The notes: generated by a model from the sequence alone, not told the origin. 40,068 nucleotides of DNA from Nitrospirota bacterium (GCA_026387615.1 JAPLLI010000086.1:1-40068); one strand, 5' to 3'. Shown: positions 15,680 through 25,939, counted from the first letter of the stretch. Made by a program: numbers and translations.

Positions 15680-18600
15680 ATGAGGTTCCAGAACATGCGC
15701 GCACAGGCCCGATGGCTGTCGGCGTTGCTTGGCGCCATCAGCGTGATCATGCTCCTGACCGGAAGCCTCGCGCTCCGCCAAGTTGAAAAGAGCATGGTCG
15801 CCTCCGCTGGTGAGAGCCTGGCTGTGGCCGCAGACAATATCGCGGATAAGCTGGACATGCAGATGGTTGAGCGCTACGGCGACATCCAGCTCCTCGCGCA
15901 GTCACAGGTGTTTCAGGGGCAGGATTATGCGGTCATGGAGCACCGGCTCCAATCGTTGATGGACGTCTATCCCGTCTATCGCTGGGCAGGAGTCACCGAT
16001 GCCAATGGACTCGTCCTGGCTGCCACAGACCAGGCCAGCCAGGGGACGAATCTGGGGTGGGAGCCCGGCTTCAAGGCGCTGAAATCTGGAACGCACGTCG
16101 TCGTCCAGAACGCGGTGCCGGACGCAGATGGCGTCCTCACGGTGACCTTCATGAGCGGGATCCACAATAAGGATGGGGCGTTTACCGGCGCCGTCTTTTC
16201 CCGCTTAGGGCTGCCGATTCTAAAGGATGTCTTCGCACGCTCCGTACAGGCGCTCCAATCACAATGGGGCTCCAAAGCCCGCATCGAATATCTCTTCCTG
16301 GATCATGCCGGCAATGTATTCGTCGATTCTCTGCTGAGGAAAGAGGGCCAGCTCAACCTCAAGGAGCAGGGGCTCCCTTCAGCCAACTTGCTCGATCAGG
16401 CCCCGTCCGGATACGTTGAAGAAATGCATGGGCGGCGCAACGTCGAGGTTGTGACCGGCTATGCCAAGACCAAGGGCCTGAAAGCGCTCAAGGGGCTGCA
16501 ATGGGGCGTGCTGGTGCGAGTAGACCGGGGCGACATCCTGATTCCCGTCAGGGTCGTCCTGTGGAAGGTCGGCGCGATCGGCATCGCCATGCTGCTGCCG
16601 CTGGTCGCCGTCCTCCTGTGGAGCACTCACCGGCTGACTCAGTCGTGGAAGGCGGAGAATGAGGGGCGCACCCGGGCGCAGGCAGCCGAGCAGAAATTTC
16701 ACCTCTTGCTGGAGATGGCGCCGGACGCCATCGTCATGACCGACACAGCCGGCACCATCGTCTTGACCAATCGCATGGTAAACCATGTCTTCGGCTATCC
16801 ACCGGGCCAGTTGATCGGTCAACCAGTCGAGGTCCTGGTGCCTGAGTCTGTTCGCGGTCTCCACCGGATGCATCGAGCGCGCTACCATGAAGCGCCGAAC
16901 AACAGACCGATGGGGACAAACCTCCTGCTGACCGGGCGTCGGCAGGATGGGACCCTGTTTCCAATCCATACCAGCCTGAGCTACACGGAAACGGCGGAGG
17001 GCCCCTTCGCGATGGCGGCTGTCCGCGATGCCACGCAGCAAATCATAAAAGAGGCGGAACAGGACCGCCTGAACCGTGACATTCGTCTGTTGCTGGATTC
17101 GACGACCGACGGGATCTATGGGATGGATGGTCGAGGCCATTGCATCTTTATCAACCAAGCTGGCGCCGAACAGCTGGGATATCAACCGGAAGAATTGTTC
17201 GGGAAGAACTTGCATGAGATCGTGCATCACTCCCGTCAAGACGGCTCGCCTTACCCCCTTGACGAATGCCCCGTCTACCAAGTCTGCAAGACCGGAGTGC
17301 CCTCACAAATCGAGGGCGACGTGTTATGGCGACGGGATGGGAGCTCCTTCCTCTGCGAGATTGCGTCTCGTCCCATCTACGAGGATGGCCTGCTCAAGGG
17401 CGCGGTGGTGACCTTTGCCGACATCACCGCACGGAAACAGGCTCAGCAGGAATTACTGGTGGCGAAGGAGTTGGCGGAAGCCAGTGCCCGCGCCAAGAGC
17501 GAGTTCCTGGCCACCATGAGCCACGAAATTCGCACCCCCATGAACGGGGTCATCGGCATGACGGGACTTCTGCTCGACACGGATCTCACGGCGGAGCAGC
17601 GGGAATTCGCCGAGACCGTCCGCAACAGCGGGGAACACCTGCTCACCATTATTAACGACATCCTCGATTTTTCCAAGATTGAAGCGGGCAAAATGACCTT
17701 GGAGACCATCGACTTCGATCTGCGCACCGCCGTGGCCGAAGTGATGGACCTGTTGGCGGCGCGCGCGGCCAGCCAAGGCCTGAACCTGGCCTGTCTCTTT
17801 CACGCCGATGTGCCCGGATCGCTACGCGGCGATCCGGGGCGGCTCCGCCAAATCCTGATTAATCTGTTGGGGAACGCCCTGAAGTTTACGGAGCACGGCG
17901 ATGTGACCCTCGCCGTGAAACTGCTGGCACAAACCGACAGCGAGGTCCGGGTCCGGTTTGAAATCCGTGATACCGGCATCGGCCTGTCCCCCGAGGCGCA
18001 AGGGGGCCTGTTTCAATCGTTCCAGCAAGCCGACAATTCGACGACGCGCAAATTCGGCGGTACCGGCCTGGGCCTGGCCATCTGCAAACAGCTCACGGAA
18101 CTCATGGGCGGTGAGATCGGGGTGGAGAGCCAGCTCGGCCAAGGCAGTACCTTTTGGTTCACCGTGCCACTCGGCAAACAACCGCCCATCGCGGCCTCGG
18201 CCAGGGACCTGGCGTTCCGGGATGCGCACCCGCTGCAGCTCTGCATTGTAGATGACAACCCCATCAACCGGCGGGTCCTGGAACTCTATGCCCAGCGTTG
18301 GGGCGCCCATTGCGTCCTGGCGAAGGATGGCCCGGAAGCGCTGGATCTCATGCGCCAGGCGGCGGCACGAGGCCAGGCCTGCGATCTCGCGATTATCGAC
18401 ATGCAGTTACCCGGCATGAACGGGCTGGAGCTGGCCCGCGCGATCAAAGCCGATCCGGCGCTGGCACGGATCAAGCTGGTCATGGTGACGTCGCAGGGGC
18501 TGCGCGGCGATGCCAAAGCGGCGCACGAAGCCGGCTATGCCGCCTACCTCTCCAAGCCGGTGCATGCGGCGCAACTCTACACCTGCCTCACCACAGTGCT

Positions 18601-19129
18601 CCAGGCCCCCGCCGAGCCGGCCGGCATGCCTGCACCACCGGAACTGGTCACTCGCCATAGTCTGGCTGAGAAGCAGGCCCAGGCCAGCGTGAGGATCCTG
18701 CTGGCCGAGGACAATATCATCAACCAGAAGGTGGCCGTTCGCATGTTGGAAAAGCTGGGCTACCGGGTAGACCTCGCGGCCAACGGCCTGGAGGTCCTGG
18801 AGGCTCTGTCGCGCATCCCCTATGCCGCAGTCTTGATGGATTGCCAAATGCCGGACATGGACGGGTTCGCCGCCACGGCCGAGATTCGCAAACAGGAGGG
18901 AACGGGGCCCCATATCCCGATTATCGCCATGACGGCCAATGCCAGACAAGAGGATCGAGAGCGCTGTCTCGCCTCCGGCATGGATGACTATCTGAGCAAG
19001 CCCGTGCAGCCAAAAATGTTGGCCGAAATCCTGGCGCGCTGGGTCGTCACTGCGAACGGAGGCATCCCCTCACTCAAGGATCGCCCGCTGCCGCAACCTT
19101 TGGCCGAACAGCCTGATCCTCTCCCCTGA
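15680..19129 (+). CDS. Hybrid histidine kinase (Cache-PAS-PAS-HisKA-HATPase-REC-REC)
   Basis: The 1149-residue product has a membrane segment at about 12-32, a periplasmic Cache-like sensor ([12 protein letters not shown] at its start) and a second membrane segment near 291-315. Two PAS domains occupy about 340-460 and 465-590. The HisKA phospho-His is H615 in [20 protein letters not shown]. The HATPase_c ([28 protein letters not shown]) is followed by two receivers with phospho-Asp D907 ([11 protein letters not shown]) and D1054 ([11 protein letters not shown]). The ATG at 15680 has only a weak GAGG upstream. The architecture is that of BarA/LuxQ-type kinases, which normally pass phosphate to a separate Hpt domain; none is fused here. 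The response-regulator gene 71 bp downstream has an Hpt-like tail without His. Confidence 0.93.
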   Translation: MRFQNMRAQARWLSALLGAISVIMLLTGSLALRQVEKSMVASAGESLAVAADNIADKLDMQMVERYGDIQLLAQSQVFQGQDYAVMEHRLQSLMDVYPVYRWAGVTDANGLVLAATDQASQGTNLGWEPGFKALKSGTHVVVQNAVPDADGVLTVTFMSGIHNKDGAFTGAVFSRLGLPILKDVFARSVQALQSQWGSKARIEYLFLDHAGNVFVDSLLRKEGQLNLKEQGLPSANLLDQAPSGYVEEMHGRRNVEVVTGYAKTKGLKALKGLQWGVLVRVDRGDILIPVRVVLWKVGAIGIAMLLPLVAVLLWSTHRLTQSWKAENEGRTRAQAAEQKFHLLLEMAPDAIVMTDTAGTIVLTNRMVNHVFGYPPGQLIGQPVEVLVPESVRGLHRMHRARYHEAPNNRPMGTNLLLTGRRQDGTLFPIHTSLSYTETAEGPFAMAAVRDATQQIIKEAEQDRLNRDIRLLLDSTTDGIYGMDGRGHCIFINQAGAEQLGYQPEELFGKNLHEIVHHSRQDGSPYPLDECPVYQVCKTGVPSQIEGDVLWRRDGSSFLCEIASRPIYEDGLLKGAVVTFADITARKQAQQELLVAKELAEASARAKSEFLATMSHEIRTPMNGVIGMTGLLLDTDLTAEQREFAETVRNSGEHLLTIINDILDFSKIEAGKMTLETIDFDLRTAVAEVMDLLAARAASQGLNLACLFHADVPGSLRGDPGRLRQILINLLGNALKFTEHGDVTLAVKLLAQTDSEVRVRFEIRDTGIGLSPEAQGGLFQSFQQADNSTTRKFGGTGLGLAICKQLTELMGGEIGVESQLGQGSTFWFTVPLGKQPPIAASARDLAFRDAHPLQLCIVDDNPINRRVLELYAQRWGAHCVLAKDGPEALDLMRQAAARGQACDLAIIDMQLPGMNGLELARAIKADPALARIKLVMVTSQGLRGDAKAAHEAGYAAYLSKPVHAAQLYTCLTTVLQAPAEPAGMPAPPELVTRHSLAEKQAQASVRILLAEDNIINQKVAVRMLEKLGYRVDLAANGLEVLEALSRIPYAAVLMDCQMPDMDGFAATAEIRKQEGTGPHIPIIAMTANARQEDRERCLASGMDDYLSKPVQPKMLAEILARWVVTANGGIPSLKDRPLPQPLAEQPDPLP

Positions 19130-19206
19130 TTTTCTGCTCTCCGCCCAATGAAAACCGTGCTACATTGACCCCTGATCGATAGGCAACCCAGCAAGGAACT
19201 ATGACG

Positions 19207-19911
19207 ATGTCCATTCTGATTGTGGAAGATAATCCGGTCAACGCGCGGCTGCTCGCGCTGATCCTGCAGGCTCAGGGCTATCAAACGGTATTGGCCAAGA
19301 ATGGCAAGGAAGGCCTGACCATGCTGGCTGACACACCGGACATTCAGCTCATCATCACCGATTACATGATGCCGGAAATGGATGGCATGGAATTGATCAG
19401 CAAGGTCAGGGCCTTGCCGAAATTTAGCCAGCTTCCCATTCTGATGGCCTCGGCGCATGCCGATATCGACACCATTAAACGGGTGCAGGGCTTACGATGC
19501 GACGGGTTCCTGGTCAAACCGATCGACCGGAAAGATCTGCTCAAACGGGTTGAGCTCCTCGTACGCGTCGAGTCGCGCAGCGTGAGTCCCAGGCAAGCAT
19601 TGATGGAGAAAATGGACCTCCGGCCAGCGGACTATACTGAGCTCGTCAATACCTTTATGGCCCAATTGGCCGATACGCTGCCCTTGGTGCAGTCGGAGTC
19701 GGCAGACTCGGACGAGCTGATTTCCGAGAAACTGGGCCGCTCACTCAAGGACTTGGCCGAAAGCGCCTCGATGTTGGGGTCCGACAAGTTTCGCCAGATC
19801 TATGTGGAGGAGAGCAAAAAAGACGGACGGCCTGCCCGGTCGCAATGTTCGACCTTGTTACAGGTGCTTCAAGAAATGAACACCTCTCTCCGGTCCTATC
19901 TCGAGGCGTAG
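19207..19911 (+). CDS. Response regulator with Hpt-like C-terminal domain lacking a clear phospho-His
   Basis: The 234-residue product (from ATG 19207, AAGGA 9 bp upstream; ATG 19201 is too close to it) has a canonical receiver at 1-118: acidic pair ED, phospho-Asp D52 in IITDYMMPEMDG, and K104 in FLVKPID. The remaining ~110 residues are helical. They contain LKDLAESASMLGSDKF, which has the shape of an Hpt helix (consensus roughly HxLKGxxxxLG), but the His position is occupied by Lys (K181) in the best alignment. It probably works with the hybrid kinase just upstream; with no phospho-His the tail could dock or inhibit rather than relay. The possibility that the tail is an unrelated helical domain remains open. 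Confidence 0.82.
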   Translation: MSILIVEDNPVNARLLALILQAQGYQTVLAKNGKEGLTMLADTPDIQLIITDYMMPEMDGMELISKVRALPKFSQLPILMASAHADIDTIKRVQGLRCDGFLVKPIDRKDLLKRVELLVRVESRSVSPRQALMEKMDLRPADYTELVNTFMAQLADTLPLVQSESADSDELISEKLGRSLKDLAESASMLGSDKFRQIYVEESKKDGRPARSQCSTLLQVLQEMNTSLRSYLEA

Positions 19912-20096
19912 CCACTGCCCTCACGGCAACCTGACGCGCCCCTCCCCCGTTACTCCGAACCACAACGCGATCAGCGATCGCGAGCCCCCGTCCCCTTCTC
20001 CAGAGATTTTCGGGCTCACGGGCTCACGCCAATCGCACCACGCAATGGGTGCGGCATCACTGAACAGGCCTGCCCGTTGACGCAGAGGCACGAATC

Positions 20097-20975
20097 CTAG
20101 CGGTCACGATTGAACGGAGACGCAAAGCGCCGCTGGCGTCGCGAATACCCATGGAGCGAGGCGAAGAGATGGCCGCGGAATAAGAGCATGGCCACGGCAA
20201 GCGGCGGAGTGAGCAGGAGCCCGAGATACCAGCTGATCGACGAAGGGATGCCGGCATAGTCCAGCCAGCTTCCGAGGATCGTGAAGGGCAGCACGAGGAG
20301 CTGAAAAAAATCCAGCCCCGCTCCCCTTCCCGCTCGGCTGGAGAGGGAGAAGAACGATTGCAGCCCCATGGGGGACAGGACGATGGGAACCAGGATCACG
20401 GCAAAGGGGAAAAACCATTCGATCCAATGCTCAAGCACGAACTCGTACGAGGTCTTGAACACGTCCAGCGGAGAATCGTGGCGCACTTGATAAATCACCT
20501 CAGGGGCCGGATTCAATAAGAGAAAGAGGAGCAGGAGCACGGCATAGGACAGGAGCTGCCCATAGGGGTTCGTCTGCATGCTCATGTCGAGCGCCATGAG
20601 CGGCAGCCAGAGCACGAATCCGACGCCGATCACATCCCAGAAATACTGGCCGAGGCTGTCGCGAATGTCGTGAACGGTGAGGGCCCTGGTAGAAATGATC
20701 GATTGTTCAATCAGGCCCAGGGTGGCGCCGACCAGGAGCGCATTGGCCGCGCCGAGCAGGAAACCTCCGATCATGCCGAGGGGCGCGGCGATCTGGGCGG
20801 CGAGGACCAGCAGGAATCCAAACCCGACCACCGCCACCATGGTCATCCAGCCGCGGATCAGCGAGTGGCCTGTCTTGCGAAAGGCGTTTCGATAGAGTTC
20901 GATGGTTTCAGCTAGAATGTGCGGCATGCGAGACAATAGTCCGAGCGAACTTCCTTGGTCAAGCCGCCCCTTCAT
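20097..20975 (-). CDS. Polytopic membrane protein of unknown function (292 aa)
   Basis: I do not recognise a named function. The product has about six hydrophobic segments (for example MTMVAVVGFGFLLVLAAQIA and LLSYAVLLLLFLLLNPAPEV) and a basic C-terminus (HGYSRRQRRFASPF). It resembles the loosely defined membrane proteins whose N-terminus reads ETIELYRNAFRK and which have paired helices with small-residue motifs. The ATG at 20975 has AGGGGAAG about 10 bp upstream; ATG 20927 is an alternative without a ribosome-binding site. It diverges from clpB with 76 bp between the starts, so the two may share control elements, including the palindrome at 21006-21024. Confidence 0.78.
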   Translation of the reverse strand: MKGRLDQGSSLGLLSRMPHILAETIELYRNAFRKTGHSLIRGWMTMVAVVGFGFLLVLAAQIAAPLGMIGGFLLGAANALLVGATLGLIEQSIISTRALTVHDIRDSLGQYFWDVIGVGFVLWLPLMALDMSMQTNPYGQLLSYAVLLLLFLLLNPAPEVIYQVRHDSPLDVFKTSYEFVLEHWIEWFFPFAVILVPIVLSPMGLQSFFSLSSRAGRGAGLDFFQLLVLPFTILGSWLDYAGIPSSISWYLGLLLTPPLAVAMLLFRGHLFASLHGYSRRQRRFASPFNRDR

Positions 20976-21005
20976 GGGAGGTTGACTTCCCCTATCCTAT
21001 GATTA

Positions 21006-21024
21006 TGTACTTGTCAGTAGTACA
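21006..21024. promoter_or_regulatory. 19-bp inverted repeat in the clpB / membrane-protein divergent gap
   Basis: TGTACT (21006-21011) and AGTACA (21019-21024) form perfect 6-bp arms around 7 bp, 28 bp before the clpB start. The layout fits a dimeric repressor site. It is not CIRCE or a sigma32 promoter. Confidence 0.35.
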
Positions 21025-21051
21025 CACCGATGAGCCGAGAGGAGCAACGAC

Positions 21052-23484
21052 ATGGATATGAACCGCATGACGATCAAGTTGCAAGAGGCGCTCCAGACCG
21101 CCTCATCCCACGCCGCAAGGCGAAGTCATCAAGGGATCGACGTGGAGCACCTCTTACTCTCGTTCGTGGAACAAGACCGGGGTCTCGCCTCCTCGCTCCT
21201 CGAACAAGCAGGCCTGTCGATGCCCTCCGTTCGCCAGGCAGTGGAGCAGGCGCTCACGAAGCTGCCGCAAGTCCAGGGGGCCGGCGCGGGCCCGGGACAA
21301 CTCCATGTCACCTCGCGGCTCAGCCAGGTGCTCGCCAAAGCGGAAGACGAACAACGAACGTTAAAAGACGACTATCTGAGTGTCGAGCACGTCATCCTGG
21401 CCATGGTCCAGGAAGGCGGCGTCTTCAAAAAGCTGGGTCTGACAAAGGAACGGCTCCTGGGGGCGCTGCAGCAAGTGCGAGGATCGCAGCGGGTCACGAG
21501 CCAGGACCCGGAAGGCACGTACCAGGCATTGGAAAAGTATGGCCGCGACCTCACTCGATTAGCAGGACAAGGCAAGTTGGATCCTGTCATCGGGCGCGAT
21601 GAAGAAATCCGCCGCGTCGTGCAGATCCTCTCGCGGCGTACCAAAAACAATCCCGTGCTCATCGGCGAACCGGGCGTCGGAAAAACCGCCATCGTCGAAG
21701 GACTGGCCTCACGCATTATCAAAGGCGACGTGCCGGAAGGACTCAAGAAGAAACGCGTCATCACCCTCGACATGGGATCGCTGGTGGCCGGCGCGAAATT
21801 TCGCGGCGAGTTCGAGGAACGGTTGAAAGCGGTCTTGAAAGAAGTACAGACGGCAGAAGGCCAAATTCTGTTGTTCATCGACGAGCTGCACACCGTCGTG
21901 GGAGCCGGCGCAGCGGAGGGGTCCATGGACGCAGCCAACCTGCTCAAGCCCATGCTGGCCCGCGGCGAATTGCATCTGATCGGCGCAACCACGCTGGATG
22001 AATACCGGAAACATATCGAGAAGGATGCGGCGCTGGAACGGCGGTTTCAAACCGTATTGGTCGATCAGCCCTCGGTGGAAGATACCATCTCGATTCTGCG
22101 AGGACTCAAGGAACGGTACGAAGTGCATCATGGGGTGCGTATCAAAGACGCAGCCCTGGTTGCGGCCGCGAAACTCTCGAACCGCTATATTGCCGACCGT
22201 TTTCTCCCGGATAAAGCCATCGACCTGGTGGATGAATCGGCCGCCCGCTTACGGACGGAAATCGATAGTTTGCCGGCGGAGCTGGATGAAGTCTCGCGCA
22301 AGGTGATGCAATTGGAGATCGAGCGGGAGGCCTTGCGGAAAGAGCAGGATCAGGCCAGCCAGGCACGACTGGCCACGCTGGAACTGGAATTGAATGAGAA
22401 ACAGGACGTACTACGGGAACTCAAGACTCGCTGGGATTCAGAAAAAGCCTCCGTCGCGAAACTGCGCACAATGCGGGAAACGATGGAAGAGGTCAAGCAA
22501 TCGATGGAGCGGGCTGAGCGGGCCTACGATCTGAATCGGGTGGCAGAACTGCGCTACGGAGAGCTGCCTCGCTTAGAGCGGGAGCTGGCCTTGGAACAAG
22601 AACAGCTCGGCAAGAAACAGGGCGAAAGCCGGTTGCTCAAGGAAGAAGTCGATGAAGACGACATCGCCGCCATCGTGAGTCGCTGGACCGGCATCCCCGT
22701 CTCCCGGCTGGTCGAAGGCGAAACGGAAAAACTCTTGAAACTGGGCGACCTGCTGCATCAGCGCGTCGTTGGCCAGAATGAAGCCGTGGAAGCGGTCGCC
22801 GATGCGGTCCTCCGGGCACGCTCCGGCATCAAAGATCCCAACCGGCCCATCGGCTCGTTCCTCTTTCTCGGTCCGACCGGCGTCGGCAAGACCGAGTTGG
22901 CTCGGGCCCTGGCAATGACGCTCTTCGATGACGAGGCCAATCTGATTCGGATCGACATGTCCGAGTACATGGAGAAACATACGGTGGCCCGTTTGATCGG
23001 CGCCCCTCCCGGCTATATTGGCTATGAAGAGGGCGGACAACTGACGGAAGCGGTCCGGCGGCGTCCATTCTCCGTCATCCTGTTCGACGAGATCGAAAAG
23101 GCCCATCACGACGTGTTCAATGTTCTCCTGCAAGTACTGGACGACGGACGACTGACGGACTCACAGGGGCGGACGGTCGATTTCAAGAACACGGTCTTGA
23201 TCATGACGTCGAACATCGGCAGCCCTCAGATCCTGGAGGCGCAACAACGGCGCGCCTCCTATGAGGAGGTCTGTGCCCTCGTGATGGTGGAACTGCGAGA
23301 ACATTTCCGTCCGGAGTTCTTGAACCGCGTGGATGAAACGGTGGTGTTCCATCCGCTGGAAACGGAGCAGCTGGCGAAGATCGCGGAGATTCAGCTGGAG
23401 CGGTTGCGGGCTCGGTTGGCGGAGCGGCGGATCACCCTCACCATCACACCAGCCGCCTTACGGCACTTGGGTGAGAGAGGGTAA
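21052..23484 (+). CDS. clpB: ClpB-type AAA+ disaggregase, C-terminus cut short by an out-of-frame deletion
   Basis: The 810-residue product is ClpB, the hexameric disaggregase that works with DnaK. It has the double Clp-N repeat (1-145), nucleotide-binding domain 1 with Walker A GEPGVGKT at 205-212 and FIDELH, the coiled middle domain at about 400-525, and domain 2 with Walker A GPTGVGKT at 607-614, [10 protein letters not shown], sensor 1 TSNIGS and the [11 protein letters not shown] region. The ATG at 21052 has GAGGAG 7 bp upstream. The family is usually about 850-865 residues long and continues after the ERG motif with YDPVYGARPLKR (sensor 2) and a C-terminal strand. Here TAA follows ERG directly. 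The expected last residues are still encoded at 23484-23591 in another frame. A deletion of about 50-55 bp therefore removed sensor 2. A functional intact copy may exist elsewhere, or this may be a sequencing error. Confidence 0.93.
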   Translation: MDMNRMTIKLQEALQTASSHAARRSHQGIDVEHLLLSFVEQDRGLASSLLEQAGLSMPSVRQAVEQALTKLPQVQGAGAGPGQLHVTSRLSQVLAKAEDEQRTLKDDYLSVEHVILAMVQEGGVFKKLGLTKERLLGALQQVRGSQRVTSQDPEGTYQALEKYGRDLTRLAGQGKLDPVIGRDEEIRRVVQILSRRTKNNPVLIGEPGVGKTAIVEGLASRIIKGDVPEGLKKKRVITLDMGSLVAGAKFRGEFEERLKAVLKEVQTAEGQILLFIDELHTVVGAGAAEGSMDAANLLKPMLARGELHLIGATTLDEYRKHIEKDAALERRFQTVLVDQPSVEDTISILRGLKERYEVHHGVRIKDAALVAAAKLSNRYIADRFLPDKAIDLVDESAARLRTEIDSLPAELDEVSRKVMQLEIEREALRKEQDQASQARLATLELELNEKQDVLRELKTRWDSEKASVAKLRTMRETMEEVKQSMERAERAYDLNRVAELRYGELPRLERELALEQEQLGKKQGESRLLKEEVDEDDIAAIVSRWTGIPVSRLVEGETEKLLKLGDLLHQRVVGQNEAVEAVADAVLRARSGIKDPNRPIGSFLFLGPTGVGKTELARALAMTLFDDEANLIRIDMSEYMEKHTVARLIGAPPGYIGYEEGGQLTEAVRRRPFSVILFDEIEKAHHDVFNVLLQVLDDGRLTDSQGRTVDFKNTVLIMTSNIGSPQILEAQQRRASYEEVCALVMVELREHFRPEFLNRVDETVVFHPLETEQLAKIAEIQLERLRARLAERRITLTITPAALRHLGERG

Positions 23485-23591
23485 CGCCGATGGCGCGGCA
23501 ATTGATCAAGGGCGAGTTGCGCGACGGAGACACGGCGACCGTGGATCTGAAAGACCAGCACATCGTGATCGTCCCGACGGTCACTGCATAA
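23484..23591 (+). pseudogene. clpB: Displaced 3' end of clpB
   Basis: Reading from ACG at 23484 gives [18 protein letters not shown] and then VDLKDQHIVIVP to a TAA at 23591. This is the normal ClpB C-terminus (…LIxGEFxDGDTVxVD…). It has shifted frame relative to the main frame by a deletion of length 3k+1. An ATG at 23490 has no ribosome-binding site of its own beyond GAGAGAGG. Confidence 0.82.
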
Positions 23592-23602
23592 GACATAAGA
23601 AC

Positions 23603-23640
23603 GGGTCCGTTGTCCGGTATCAGCCGAGGACGACGGACCC
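23603..23640. terminator. Bidirectional hairpin between clpB and the 141-residue gene
   Basis: GGGTCCGTTGTCC (23603-23615) pairs with GGACGACGGACCC (23628-23640) over 13 positions with one G-T. It overlaps the last codons of the convergent minus-strand gene. It lacks a T-run. Confidence 0.5.
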
Positions 23641-24045
23641 GCCCTTCACATCTTGCGTCGTGCCGCTGGCACGGAGCTTATCGATTTTCCATTCGGTGGG
23701 AGAGACCTCGAACACATGGGCTTTGACCGTGTGGAAGGTTCCCTTCGTGAAGGCAACCAGGTCCGGCGTCTTCAATTCCATCTTCAAGATGATATTCCCC
23801 GATGCCAGATGGATGAGCTCCAGGCTCTTCGGCGTCTTCGTCACTTCGTAGGCGCGCTTCTCATTGATCATGAGAGTGCTGTCGTTGAGCTTGGCCGTCA
23901 CTTTCCCGTTCGCATCGAACAGGGCAAAGTTGACAAGTAAGGCGCCGGTGGTCGGTTTCAGGGTCAGCTGGATTTGCGGAATCCCCTCCACTTCAATCGT
24001 GCCGTCGGTGTTGCGATATAAGTTTGAACCTACTTCCACGTCCAT
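23620..24045 (-). CDS. Unknown beta-rich protein (141 aa)
   Basis: I do not recognise a family. The ATG at 24045 has GAGG 6 bp upstream; ATG 24057 sits directly against the preceding AAGGAA and is less likely. The product is soluble with no signal peptide. It is rich in short beta strands (GIPQIQLTLKPTTGALLVNF, GNIILKMELKTPDLVAF), like a small beta-sandwich or a phage/VgrG-associated receptor-type protein; that resemblance is weak. It follows a 72-residue membrane protein and comM on the same strand at 37 bp, so joint transcription is plausible. Its end is convergent with clpB. Confidence 0.7.
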   Translation of the reverse strand: MDVEVGSNLYRNTDGTIEVEGIPQIQLTLKPTTGALLVNFALFDANGKVTAKLNDSTLMINEKRAYEVTKTPKSLELIHLASGNIILKMELKTPDLVAFTKGTFHTVKAHVFEVSPTEWKIDKLRASGTTQDVKGGSVVLG

Positions 24046-24082
24046 AGCTGGCCTCATTTCCTTCGATGTGAGAAAGAATCGA

Positions 24083-24301
24083 TTATGCTTGTTTGATCCG
24101 ATCTAAGATCAGCGCGATACAGCCGCCGAGCAGCCCCCCTCCCAGAATGGTCGTGAACAGCTCGACCAATTTAAGCTCCCACACGGACCCCTGCGCTTGC
24201 ATGACTTCTCGCATACCGCCTTGCAGAAGGATCACAGCCAGCGCCATCAGCGAGCCGACCACAAACCACCAGACAAACACCTTCATGGTCGCCACCATCA
24301 T
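24083..24301 (-). CDS. Small two-span membrane protein (72 aa)
   Basis: Two hydrophobic segments (VFVWWFVVGSLMALAVILL and LFTTILGGGLLGGCIALIL) flank a short polar loop, and the protein ends in DRIKQA. The start at 24301 lies 3 bp after the comM stop, which provides AAGGA, so translation is likely coupled to comM; ATG 24286 is an alternative. No family is recognised. It may be a membrane partner for a neighbouring product. Confidence 0.65.
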   Translation of the reverse strand: MMVATMKVFVWWFVVGSLMALAVILLQGGMREVMQAQGSVWELKLVELFTTILGGGLLGGCIALILDRIKQA

Positions 24302-24304
24302 TCC

Positions 24305-25834
24305 TTAAAACTCCATTCGGCGGTCGAGACTACGGTATTGAATCGCTTCCGCCAGATGCACCGGCTCAATCGTATCAGAATCTGCGAGATCGGCAATGGT
24401 TCTTGCGACGCGCAAGATGCGCCCATGGGCCCTGGCAGACAAGCCGAGCTTGGTCAGCGCCTCGTCGAGCAGCTCCCGCGCCGAAGGTTCCAGGCCACAA
24501 TACCGCTTCAGGAGGCGCGGCTTCAACTGGGCATTCGTATGGATCCCGTCCTGACGGTACCGGTGGCGCTGCCGATCCCTGGCCGCCAGGACGCGCGCGC
24601 GAATCGTAGCGGAACTTTCCGGCAAGGGACCCTGGTCATGGAGATCCCGCAGCGAGACCGGAGGGACCTCGATATGGATGTCGATCCTGTCTTGAAGCGG
24701 CCCGGATAATTTCGCGCGATAGCGGCGGATTTGCTGCGGGCTACAGAGGCATTCATGCGTGCGATCCCCATAATAGCCGCAGGGGCAGGGATTCATCGCG
24801 GCAATCAACATGAAGCGGGCCGGGTAACGGAGCGAACCGCTGGCCCTGGTCAGGGTGACCTGTCCATCCTCTAATGGCTGCCGCAATCCGTCCAGGACGG
24901 GACGGCGAAACTCCGGAGACTCGTCTAGAAATAACACCCCATTGTGGGCCAAGGATACTTCTCCCGGCCGTGGGACGGTACCGCCGCCGATGAGTCCTGC
25001 ATCGGAAATACTGTGGTGCGGCGCGCGAAAGGGACGGACGGTCAGCAGCGGATGATCGGCCGTCAATTGGCCCGCGACGCTATGGATGCGAGTCGTCTCG
25101 ATCGCTTCGTCCTGTTCCATGAGGGGGAGAATCGTCGGCAGGCGCTTGGCCAACATGGTCTTGCCGGATCCAGGCGGTCCTACCATCAAGAGGTTATGGC
25201 CTCCTGCAGCGGCGATCTCCAAGGCGCGCTTCGCATGGTCTTGCCCCTTCACCTCGCCATAGTCGTCTTCCTCCGCCGGGCGAGTCGTGAACAACCGATC
25301 GCGGTCTGCCTGGATCGGCGTCAGAGAAATCGTGCCTTGAAGAAAACCCACGGCTTCAGGAAGCGTGTGGAGCGGATAGGCCGTCACGCCCTGCACCATC
25401 GCGGCCTCCTGACAATTCTCCGAGGGCAAGAGCAGGCGATGGTCTGGTCGACAGGCGATTCCCATGGATAGGGCGCCGGTAATCGGCTTGATCTGTCCGT
25501 CCAGCGACAGTTCCCCGGCACAGACGACGTTTCGGACCTTCTCAGGGGGAATGACATCTTCCGCGACAAGGATGGCGATGGCCATGGCCAGGTCAAGCCC
25601 GGACCCTTCCTTCTTGATGCCGGCCGGCGCGAGGTTTACGGTGATCTTCTTGGCAGGGAAATGGAAGCCCGTATTCTTGAGCGCGGAGCGGACGCGGTCG
25701 CGGCTTTCTTTGACGGTGGTATCGGGAAGACCGACGACTGAAAACTGCGGCAGTCCTCCGGCAATATCGACTTCCACGTCGATCAGATGCGCATCAATAC
25801 CGACAAGGGCCACACTCAGAACCTTTGCAAGCAT
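24305..25834 (-). CDS. comM: ComM/YifB AAA+ protein, Mg-chelatase-like
   Basis: The 509-residue product matches YifB/ComM throughout. The N-terminal domain begins MLAKVLSVALVGIDA and includes FSVVGLPDTTVKESRDRVRS. The AAA+ core has Walker A GPPGSGKT at 219-226 and the FLDESPEF Walker B region. The Cys-rich motif NPCPCGYYGDRTHECLCSP and the C-terminal Mg_chelatase_C region (ARAHGRILRVARTIADL) complete it. ComM is a hexameric helicase that drives branch migration during natural transformation, although the gene is widespread in non-competent bacteria. The length is normal. It is the first gene of a minus-strand run with the 72- and 141-residue genes and diverges from the secreted protein at 25952. 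Confidence 0.95.
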   Translation of the reverse strand: MLAKVLSVALVGIDAHLIDVEVDIAGGLPQFSVVGLPDTTVKESRDRVRSALKNTGFHFPAKKITVNLAPAGIKKEGSGLDLAMAIAILVAEDVIPPEKVRNVVCAGELSLDGQIKPITGALSMGIACRPDHRLLLPSENCQEAAMVQGVTAYPLHTLPEAVGFLQGTISLTPIQADRDRLFTTRPAEEDDYGEVKGQDHAKRALEIAAAGGHNLLMVGPPGSGKTMLAKRLPTILPLMEQDEAIETTRIHSVAGQLTADHPLLTVRPFRAPHHSISDAGLIGGGTVPRPGEVSLAHNGVLFLDESPEFRRPVLDGLRQPLEDGQVTLTRASGSLRYPARFMLIAAMNPCPCGYYGDRTHECLCSPQQIRRYRAKLSGPLQDRIDIHIEVPPVSLRDLHDQGPLPESSATIRARVLAARDRQRHRYRQDGIHTNAQLKPRLLKRYCGLEPSARELLDEALTKLGLSARAHGRILRVARTIADLADSDTIEPVHLAEAIQYRSLDRRMEF

Positions 25835-25939
25835 AGGTCGCTCCGGTACAAGGCGAAAGGCTACGGAATTATAGAAACCAGAGCCTGCTGTTGCAACACT
25901 AGAGACGAAGTACTGCGTGATATGGTTTCATTTCATCTG

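Noticed and set aside
16379-17281. 300-codon open frame opposite the hybrid kinase
   Set aside because: Antisense to a well-supported kinase; composition is not protein-like.
23440-23591. Programmed ribosomal frameshift in clpB
   Set aside because: A frameshift alone would not restore the protein because about 17-18 codons around sensor 2 are absent as well, and no slippery sequence is visible at the junction.
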